A DNA stretch of 29,169 nt from Echinostoma caproni (Eukaryota > Platyhelminthes > Trematoda > Plagiorchiida > Echinostomatidae): contig UZAN01046451.1 of assembly GCA_900618425.1 (NCBI GenBank), positions 1-29,169 of the forward strand, read 5' to 3'. Below, in pieces: positions 20,340 to 29,169 of the stretch. The notes under the pieces are model-generated. The model did no database searches. It was given only the letters and a program-made list of their open reading frames with translations, and was not told where the DNA came from. A program made the translations under genes and the position numbers. Numbering within the stretch: the stretch's first letter is position 1; the number at the start of each line of letters is the position of its first letter.

Positions 20340-22920
20340 CAATTCAGGAGAAAGGTAGCAGCAAGATCACCTCTAAAATAGTTTTTGCCTTGCATTTAAT
20401 CACCCTTTCAGGGTGTAGGGAGGTGGATAGAGCTATTCCACTACTCGAAATTGGATGTCGACTAGCATATTGAAATAGCCCAGAATTGTCTGAGCACAGG
20501 CTTTATAGACTTCCTCAGGGAGATCATCTAATCCGGAAACCTTTTCTGTTTTAAAGCCTGGCCATCTATGTTTTGGTTTTAACTTGAATGAGTGGCTAAC
20601 AGATTATACAGACAGTCTCCAAATGGTTAAGAGTGGAAAACCTGATTTGTTCTTTTGACGAACGATCGGCTAGGTGATTGGAACGTACCAAACATCATAT
20701 AAAATCGAGTTCGTTCTAGGGAATGATTTCTCTAAATCACATGACGCACAATATGGTGGTTATCTCTCGCTTGATGAAGAACACATGACGAAGAAGAGTA
20801 TAACTGATTCAGACGTGGTAAGAGCTGTTTCCCTTGCATTAGCGACCTCCACCCAATATCACATACAGTTCTTTGGCACAGAACCAGTGAATTCACGTAG
20901 AAAGCCGCTAGTTAGGACAAAGTTTGTTAGAGCAGAATTATAGAATTTTGCCCTGCTATTCAGCCTTTGCTCCGTTTGTAAGGCTGTTCTTGGTTTATCA
21001 AAGCAGCGCCTCTGAGGTATATTATCAAGCTTTCCCATCGTGACTGTATTGTAGCTTCACAATTATTGATGGAGTCCTGAATGATAGCAACAATCTCTGA
21101 CAAAGTCCTTGTTTCTGATAGGATCAAATGTACAGCTTTATTTATTGCAGTGTTTGCCTCTTTAGATGGAGCCTTAGATACATCATAAACCGTGCACAAA
21201 AAAGACTGTGATCAAAAGCGTTCGAGTTTTCTCTTTTCTCGACTGCGATAAACATATCATTTATAGTCGACGAATCGTTACCCGGAAGCACCAGCAATTC
21301 GGTTTACTATGTCGTTATCGTTTATGTCGGTGTCTTTCAGAGTGCTGGAACTTAGAGTTGATAGCCACAAATTGGCTTATCTCCTCAAACGAGATTACAT
21401 ATTTGCTACTATCACGATATCTGTAGCGTCACAACCTTAGTAGCAAATGTCGAATGCATTCATCTGAGCTCATAATGGTCACACTCCAACCGCCCGTGAT
21501 AAGTACTGTGTATTGCCTGGAGGTAGATCTAACGGTGTTTTGCCGATGACCGTAAAGTTTGTCTTTTACAGTGGTTTTATTTATCTTGATTTAGGAATCT
21601 GTGATGTATGATGTATGAAGCCTACCAAACCAGTTAAGAAAGAGACACTTTTCGATGAGATCTTAGCTTTACTACCTTAAATAGTCACAGTGATCGCCAG
21701 GCCATGCTGACCTTAGTTGTATGCTGGACCATGGCTGCATGTCCGTTTGAGACACTTTTTGAGAGGCCCTTCGGATAAGCAGGAAATGTCTACTTTATGA
21801 TCTGAAGTGAGTGCAAGCTGATGCACAGACTTGAGGTGTCTAGTACAATCCCAATTTTTCCATATGCTATGTGCATTGGTTTTCTAGTTTGAAGAATACC
21901 AGCTCGCTGATTGAACAATCCAACATTAGGGGATTACAGGGCTGGAGTATTTTCGGGTATATCCTAGCTATACATTTCTCTAGGTGGCTTTCCTAGCCGA
22001 GCAAAATGTAAGTGCTTCCTGCAAGGCAGCATGTTGGTGTTGACAACCATCAACCGATCGAGCGTTTCATACGAATTTGAGTGTGATTATATCAATCCAG
22101 GAAACTTAAAATTCCATGCTCGCTTCCTTACCGAAGATGTAGACTTAATCTTTCTCCAGTAGACGAGGTAAAAGGAAAAGCACTTATTGAGTACCACAAA
22201 CTAGTTACAAGCGAGACGACGCCATATTAGAGTATAAGCACACATCTCTTAAAGAGATCAATAACCAGGAGAAGTGCACCATGTACTCGAGCATTGTCTT
22301 TGATCGTCCGTAATCATTTATTTAGTGGACTCGTGCTCGCTCATTTCCAGAAAAACAACTAAATGACCGTTGCCGTATCCGAGACCTGGATACATGCGTT
22401 ACGTCATGGCTTTTACAACTTGCTTCAATATATGTTCCGCCTATTCTGGATTCAAACAATAATACTTTTTTCTATCGCGAATATCACCGTAGCTGCAACT
22501 GAAATGGTTGATAGAATGGAAAGTGACCAAACCGGTATGATTATTTGGCGAATATCGTTTTTCAACCATTTGGTGATTCACACCGTATGCAAATAAACTG
22601 TCTTCTTTATTTACTTTAAGGCTGACCTCATAATAAGGCTGTGATAAGCTGTGTTCCCTTATTCAGTTTCCCCAACCCGGATGGTTTTCGGACTTCTGAC
22701 AAGCACACGTAAGTGAACTACGAAAGCTTAATTGGAAACTTCCTAGAATCAATGACTGAGCGTTCTCTTGTGGAAAGCTATATGCTCCAAAATCACACAT
22801 CCCCAAGTACCATAGAATTATGGGCATAAGTTACCGAAAGGTTAATGGGAAGAGAATTAAGTGAACTAAGAGTAGATTACTGTAGAGTATCGCTGGTAAG
22901 CATTAGGAACACGATTGTAA
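20340..22920. other. No recognisable gene
   Basis: Frames at 20674-20943 (plus), 20960-21199 (minus) and 22363-22596 (plus) are 77-89 residues without motifs. No repeats with a clear structure were found. Confidence 0.45.
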
Positions 22921-22924
22921 TGGA

Positions 22925-23110
22925 GGATTTTATTCGATCATCTAGAGAGGTTCTTCGTGTAAACTGAGAAGCTAAAGAGAACCGGATAGCTACTTTGACC
23001 TGATTGGGTCTCATCAGTAATGTGGATTCACTGAACCAAATAAGGGATTGAACCCGGGACGTTTTAGGTAGAACAAAGTACACTACCCATTTGATCACCG
23101 GGCAACTGAT
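22925..23110 (-). mobile_element. tRNA-headed SINE with decayed hammerhead (minus)
   Basis: Read on the minus strand: GTTGCCCGGTGATCAAATGG (A-box region, near 23105-23086), then CGTCCCGGGTTCAATCCC (B box, 23061-23044). The ribozyme core begins about 26 bases later. The order of head, short spacer and ribozyme is that of the copy at 14995-15180, which defines the short subfamily. The 3' limit is uncertain. Confidence 0.7.
22983..23035 (-). ncRNA. Hammerhead ribozyme, minus strand, partly decayed
   Basis: On the minus strand, CTGATGA (23017-23011) is intact. Helix II GACC-CAATCA-GGTC pairs fully (23010-22997). AAAG follows where GAA(A/G) is expected, so G12 is lost. Helix III is GTAG/CTAT, again self-complementary, followed by the triplet ATC. 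Helix I pairs only weakly. Cleavage is not expected because G12 is needed for catalysis. Confidence 0.7.
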
Positions 23111-23232
23111 TAAACCGGTTTTCATGTTATCTATGCCTGGTATAGCATCATCCATCTTGGCGCGCTTTTTGTGAGTAATATACCTCATTCATCTCTGCAC
23201 TAATCTCCCGGATTCGTTTCCTAATTGTCGAT

Positions 23233-23286
23233 GGATTCGCACTGTTAGTTAGCGCCAACTAGGTCCAAGCAGCTGCCAGTGCATCC
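23233..23286 (+). ncRNA. Hammerhead ribozyme, perfect helix I but mutated core
   Basis: Helix I is the best in the window: GGAT-TC-GCACTG (23233-23244) pairs with CAGTGC-ATCC (23277-23286). Helix III is the perfect palindrome GCAG/CTGC (23269-23276). The first core strand is TTAGTTA instead of CTGATGA, helix II is damaged, and CAAG replaces GAAG. No SINE head was found upstream on this strand. It points away from the minus-strand copy at 22983-23035, about 200 bases off. Confidence 0.7.
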
Positions 23287-23299
23287 TTGCTTCCAGATC

Positions 23300-25485
23300 A
23301 CACTTTCTTTGCTCTGTGCACGATTAATATTTCTATAGAAACTTTAGGAAGTCTTAGGTATAGCGAATATTGAAGGAATATGGGGATATATTCATTCCTC
23401 ACCAAACCTTCTAATTTGAACGTGGGGTGCACTTATCCAAACTGATTATTCCTAGCCATTTCATTTATCAACGAATTCGAGCTGTGTAGATGGATTGAGA
23501 ATACGAAGAAAAGCTCCATTGAATATAAGTATTGCGGCAAATTCTAATTTTGTGAATAAAATACTTATTCGGATCATAAGTATATCAATCATCTAAATAG
23601 AAACACAAAGTATATCGTGAGCTTCCTCATCGAGCCAGTTATTTATTTATTATAAAATAAATTGAACAAATGATTGTACTGAAAACGCATTATAGTTCAA
23701 AGCACGCTTTAAGAGAGTATCAATGAACCTTTCATGAACTGAAACACGTTGGGTTTAGCATTTTATTAGACATCAAAGAGATAGAGTCAAAAAGCTATGG
23801 TACCTTCGGCACGACAGATTTCCACCTCACTGGTCAATACGTTGACCAAATCCAAGCGTTTGATCCCGGGTTAGGTAATCGGAAGAGACAACTGTCGGGA
23901 TTATATGAAACCATTTAAAACAAAACGTTTTGTCCGTGGCATGCAGCTACCCCTTCTCAACTATTAGCTTTTATCAAAGTTAGCCAAACTTTGCAACCCC
24001 ATTCACTATTTTCTCTTTAGTACGTTCACGGATTTTTCCGCTCTCTATTACTCAAACGATAAGGCTTTATTTATATCAACCACCGGCATTCGTTTGTCTC
24101 TCACTTTTTCCATCGAATTAAAAGAGGTTATTTGCAACAGCTGCATATGGCCTTTATGTGTTAAAACCCAGGGCACTCTGTTGTTCAGAAACTGTTTGGA
24201 TTGTTTAATGATATGTTACTTCCGGCAGCACAAATATGCATTCTGGTGACTGGTGTTTTATCCTTTTTGACAGAATCTCATTGGGTTTCCTAATTTTAAA
24301 TATCGCGGCTCGAACTGGCCAATCTAATAACTTTTAACAATAATTCCCGGTTAGTGTGTCGTGTTCCACAGCGTTGTTTAATCTATCAAACCAAACAGGA
24401 CTGATTTTAGTTTGCATTCAATGCAATCTATTGAATACACTCTTTTCAACAATCAGATGCCGCAAAACCTACTCACTCAAAGTGGAGAGGACCACATGCA
24501 TTCAACGCTGTGCTTTGGATCGTCAGTTAGAGTTCAAAAATGTGGTTCATCTCTCAGGTCATCTGATTTTTACCGGCACCATTCGCTGCATGTGGTGTAT
24601 CATTTTTGTTGAATATGGTTAACTGTGCTAATCCATTGCTGAAAGATAACGCTGGCCACGGAGCGTAACTCTTTCTTGATGGCTAATAGGAAGCCGAAAA
24701 TCTGAAACAATCAACTCAGTCGAGACAATCAGTTCACGGACACAGAACAACTGTGTAAAGTAACTGAATGACAGGTTCTTGTTCAATAATATTTCACAGT
24801 ACATATCATTCATTCGTTGTGAATTCTGCCTAAAATTGGCCCCTACAATCATGGCTTTCTGCTTTTGTCTCGGTATCGGAAATTCCGCTAGATGACGTTG
24901 AGTGCCACTATTGTTAAAATACTCCGGGCCAACTGGATGCCAAAATGCGTTCGGGATGTATAGTATTTGGGTATATTAGACTGATTCAAGGCTTTCACTA
25001 GCTGACGTCTTTCTGGTTTCAAGGTCGAACTGATGCCCCTTGGATATACTATATTGTTCAGTTGTCGAAGTTCACTATCACCAGATAAAGGTCAAAGGTA
25101 GCTAATTAAAAAATGAACTGACCACGAAAAATGGGATGGAATAACTTATTTAGTGCATAAAACCACACAGGTATGTACGTTCCAACTATCATAAACCGTA
25201 CTGTACTTTGTTTGTTAGTTTCTGCTTCACGATTTAAAATAAGATGTCTGGGTTAACGCATGACAGTGAGATTATCTATGACCCGGCACCGGGTGGATTT
25301 CGCTATCCGAATTGGTGTTCGAAAACACCTTGTCTTATTTGTACTTCAGCAGTAGCATTTGTCGAAATGATCGAGTAGCAAACATGACACTTTATTGTAA
25401 CGTTGGAATAGACGATACGACCGGACTAGTCTGAATCGTGACCCAAACGGTACGTGCAGAATGCTGACCACGAACAGGAACCTTA
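23300..25485. other. No recognisable gene
   Basis: Short frames only (two overlapping plus frames at 24356-24622, one minus at 24628-24852). Around 23828-23876 a plus-strand stretch (CACTGGTCAATACGTTGACC then GCGTTTGATCCCGGG) weakly resembles the SINE head. Confidence 0.45.
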
Positions 25486-25489
25486 ACGG

Positions 25490-25690
25490 ACGGTGGTGGA
25501 CCGGTGGTAACGTCACCAACTTACCACCTCGGGGACGTGTGTTCGAACCCCACTACCACCGCCTGACTTTCCCCATGGGAGCCCTTCGATTGGCCGCTTC
25601 CCCCTGCTTGAAAATAGTATCATTGTATATTCAGTAAAATGAAGTAAAATCAGAAGATAAAATAAATAATAAATAAATAAGATAAAGATA
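25490..25690 (+). mobile_element. tRNA-headed SINE, head and body without ribozyme
   Basis: The head is well kept: GGTGGTGGACCGGTGGTAAC, GTCACCAACTTACCACC, and the B box CGTGTGTTCGAACCCCAC near 25536-25553. GGTGGT at the start can pair with ACCACC at its end. The body GGCCGCTTCCCCCTGCTTGA and ATCATTGTATATTCAGTAAA matches the copy at 14419. The 3' end is an A-rich AAATAAATAA tract to about 25690. This is probably the youngest copy here, judging by the intact boxes. Confidence 0.85.
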
Positions 25691-25699
25691 ACTACCCTG

Positions 25700-26870
25700 T
25701 GACCGACTGTGGTACGCAGCGTGATTCCCAAGAGAAGCGGAAGAACACCCCGCAAGAGCAGTACGATCCCTGTACCCGATCAGAGAGAAGATCGAAGAAA
25801 CCTTCAGGGGAGGTTGTACCCAAGAGGTGGGGGCTGTGAAAAGTTGTCTGTTTGTAACCAGTTTTTTTTTTCAGGGTTCCGAGATACAGATAAAAGGTCG
25901 AGAATGTAATAGTTGCTTTATTGAAAAAAATCAAGAGAAATGAACATGGTGATGAAAGAAACCTTACCAGTGAGGACTGGACAATCCCGATCGTGGTATC
26001 ATTGAGCTCATTTGTCCTACCTCCATCCTTTCTCCTCTAGTGCCCTTTAGAAGCGCTAAAGCAACACCATTAACAAACCAACAAGGAAAACCCAATGTGG
26101 CACAGATCGACTTGAAGGGGAAATAGACGTTTTTCGGTTTTAAATGCCGTTTTGATGATTAAATAAATGTGGTTCGTCCAGGCGTTGGATTTGAACACCG
26201 ATTTTAATGGCGTTGGCCATTTTGAATTCAATTTGCGTATAAACCACATTCATGTCTCTGCGGATCGCTGGGTTGAAGTAGATTTTATTTTCTCTCTTCC
26301 AGATTGTCAATCAATCCTCTGGAATGTCAACCTCCTGTTCGTCTTCGGTACTAGCCTACGTGAGATTCGGCCCCATTTCGGTTGTCTCGTTCACAGGGTA
26401 AAGTATGCTGCGCACTATGACCTAAGCATAGTACACTCGGTACTCAAGTTTACTTGTAGCCTACTTTCAATAGGGAGAGACATGAAAAACCTAAGGAAGT
26501 GAATGAGTAAGAAATTTGATTATGATTTGTTTATAAACCTTGATAACTAATGACATTGAAAGTTGGCAAATCAATGCTGATTCGATGCAGCAAATATTAC
26601 CTCAAAATCGTGATAAAATGTCGTCGTGCATCGTCACCCTAAAAAACGGTTTGAAAACTGATTATCACATTAATTCCGCTCAATATTAGCATCTTCGCTG
26701 CCCAAAATTTGAGGCTTATCCATTACCCAATGGGAGCGTGTCTTTCATTCCACCGAATCTCTTTTGAAGCGACTAACAGGTATTTCATATTTGTTGAGGA
26801 TAAACAATGATGCATTATTATCCACCGAGCCTCCGACAAGCCAAACTTGCTGAGCTGTGGTTTTCACACA
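25700..26870. other. No recognisable gene
   Basis: A plus frame at 26167-26502 (111 residues) and a minus frame at 26745-26951 have no motif. A T10 run precedes CAGGG near 25861. Nothing else recognised. Confidence 0.45.
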
Positions 26871-26873
26871 TTT

Positions 26874-26903
26874 CCACTGGACTAGCAGCACGGGGTCCAG
26901 TGG
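26874..26903. repeat. Perfect 9-base-pair hairpin
   Basis: CCACTGGAC and GTCCAGTGG flank a 12-base loop. The right arm resembles the GTC-CAGTGC end of the hammerhead copies, but no CTGATGA or GAAA strand is present in the loop, so no ribozyme is called. Confidence 0.75.
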
Positions 26904-26909
26904 TTGAAC

Positions 26910-29169
26910 ACAGGTCCTGAGTTCACGCGTGATAGCTCCCAACATGATCACGATCGTTACTATACTATGTAACCGGAATTTCGTGACGTCATGAGGTTAA
27001 TCACATCGCTCATTTTGTTCATCATTATCAATTCAACGGAGTTGCATCTTTCTTTGACCCTTATTCACCATGCCTGGATTCTGAAAAGCAGTCTTTTATG
27101 AACATTTTGGAAACTGCACTTCACTGTTAATCTATTCGTTGTTCTGGAGGTGGTTGAGAAACCGTTGCTCCTTCATACGTGTGAGACGCTCAACTTGTTC
27201 ATAAAAGCCACTTGCTTGTCCGTAATTCTATTAACAGGAAATAGTTTTTCTTTCAAAATAACAATAATCTTTTCGCAATGACTACAAAAAATCCATCAAA
27301 TATGGCTTTTCAATCTCGATCGATCGGAGGCCTTTGGGTAGAATCTCATTGAAAGACGGTCTTAAAAAGATTAAGCAGCTTGAATATTTTCGATCCGACA
27401 CTATGTAACTTCTAAATTTGACACGATGGTATTTTGCTCAGTAACTTACCTCTCGATACAGTCATTCGCCCTTCAAAGCTGGTTACTGCTCAACTTTACT
27501 CGGTTATTATGTAATGATGTCCGATTAAATCAAATTGCCTTCACGAGAGTTTATTTTTCACGAGTAATCAATGTGTTACTCCCCGATAGAATACTTTGGA
27601 ATAACTGTACAGCTGTTAAAAATCAATTTACAGTTCTACTCTATTGAAATCACCGGGATTCGAAGGCGATTATGCGAGGCTATCTCCGAAGGATGAATTG
27701 GTTTTCATTCACCAAATAGCTCTCCCAACCTGTCACTTAGAAATCTCTCTTATCTCATTATAAGCTGTTTTCCTTTCAATAAATCTCTTCATGATCTACG
27801 GATCATCGCCTCTACTAGTATTTGTCTAACCATTTACCCTCGTTGTTGGTACCCGTGAAGAATAAAACATCATATCTGTCAACTGAAAAGTGCTTTGTAC
27901 ATACTACCTTGAAGCATCAAAGCAATATTATCTCTGCAACCTGTCCTAACATTAGCATTGAGCTGTGGTTTGAAAATTGAATCGCTGATTGCTTCTCATC
28001 TGCTTACCACAAGTTCTGACATAGTTTGCATCATCTTCGATTTTCCTCCCTCACAGTCCTGTGACACGTTTTCAGGTCAGATATATTACTACGAATCACA
28101 CAAAAATACCAATCGAGGCGAATGCTTAGTAAATCTGATCAGGACACTTTCTCTTCCCCTGATATCAGATAGAAAAAGAAAGATTAACAGTGAATCTGTA
28201 CATTGAGATTATTATTTGCAGATCTAATACATATTATGTTGAATTTTTGATATAGAGAGAATGGTCAGTTACCCCCAAAGTCGTTGAACATCAAATCAAA
28301 CAAATATAGTTGATATGTGTCTTCTGGTGGTGTTGATTTAAAGAAAAACTGATAATTGGAACTGCCATTCATGCCATTAGGTACGTGCATACGTTAATGC
28401 GAAATGCCAAGTCGATTCGCTCTTTTGCTGCACATGATCCTTCAAACTTAAACACTCACCATCGGTACAACCACAAAACTATTTGTTGACTATTATTGGG
28501 CAGTTTGAAAGAAACCTTTCAAGCCCAGAACACGTTTGTGCAGACGTCGGTTCTACAGAAGTACAGATGAAAAACGGCCGGACACTTGCGATGACACTCT
28601 TATCTTTGTCAGATACAAAAACATCTAAGAACAATTTTATTGTGTATTGACAATGACGGAAAATACCCTTGTGGTTTTACACAAAATTCCGTTAGCTCAC
28701 ATATGGTACTTCAATACAAGCTCGTTGCAGCCACAAATATCCCGATTAAAGCGGATGTAAGTTGATTACTTGAGAGCGGCAGGATCCGTCTAGAGGTTCG
28801 TCGTCACTTGACACAGTCGACTTAGTTCACGTTTACGGTTTGATGAGCTCAAAATTTTATTGCAAGCGTTTTTCATTTAACTTCGGAACAGGCTCGGTCT
28901 AACTAAGCTGAAAGACTTTACATCTGTTCAACTAATCAAGTATCATTCACTTCTAAATGGAATGTTGCGATTTCTCATCTACGAGTGGGAGAGCCTGTGC
29001 ATTATTCAAGGCAAGCGTTATCGTGGTTAACATTTCATGGTAAATTCCACGTACTAGTTGGGTGCGGTCTATTAGCATCATGAATCTTGTCAGAACAATC
29101 TTGTCAGGGACTGAAAATTTTCAATTGGACCGATTATCAATTTCATCTTTCGAGGTTGACTTAACAGTC
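26910..29169. other. No recognisable gene
   Basis: Frames are 82 residues or fewer. The plus frame at 27958-28206 contains a fair splice acceptor (ACGTTTTCAG, ending 28075) followed by QIYYYESHKNTNRGECLVN up to a stop at 28206, so a terminal exon is possible but unsupported by a partner. No repeats or RNA genes were seen. Confidence 0.45.

Noticed and set aside
24560..24640. Similarity to the foldback arm (TTTTTACCGGCACC, GTGCTAATCC)
   Set aside because: Matches are short and not in a consistent order or spacing.
1..29169. CRISPR arrays, bacterial operons, rRNA genes
   Set aside because: No spaced direct repeats, no gene-dense layout with ribosome binding sites, and no rRNA-like sequence were seen; the content is eukaryotic.

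Overview
The window looks like non-coding, repeat-bearing DNA from a parasitic flatworm, most likely a digenean trematode. Three things suggest this. It carries several tRNA-headed short elements with hammerhead ribozyme motifs, the architecture known from the Smα SINE family of Schistosoma. It holds a decayed APE-type non-LTR retrotransposon and a mariner transposase tail. It has long AT-rich stretches with only short, mostly spurious reading frames. The organism is an inference; no host gene that I can name was recognised.

Layout. 1-3300: largely featureless, with a small hairpin near 2030 and a tRNA-derived sequence on the minus strand near 2345-2425. 3318-3629: the C-terminal end of a mariner-like transposase (minus). 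4082-4952: three segments with splice signals and matching phases that may be the 3' end of a host gene (plus). 6715-6862: decayed SINE (minus). 7345-7690: a minus-strand ORF abutting the LINE, possibly its inverted 5' part. 7714-9963: LINE relic with endonuclease and reverse transcriptase pieces, broken by a stop, frameshifts and a palm deletion. 11536-11626: a palindrome next to a Penelope-type hammerhead-like motif. 12368-12592: microsatellite, SINE head and minisatellite in a row.

14419-16732 is the densest repeat cluster: a SINE with the best preserved hammerhead ribozyme, a 180-base foldback palindrome, a second SINE with a mutated ribozyme, and a third SINE copy. 19.7-20.3 kb holds overlapping ORFs on both strands that I cannot name. 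22925-23290 carries two decayed ribozyme copies pointing away from each other, and 25490-25690 another SINE. The remaining sequence to 29169 shows nothing I can name.

The most interesting signal is the ribozyme family. At least four related copies keep helices I, II and III through different bases at the same pairs, which is evidence for RNA structure rather than chance similarity.
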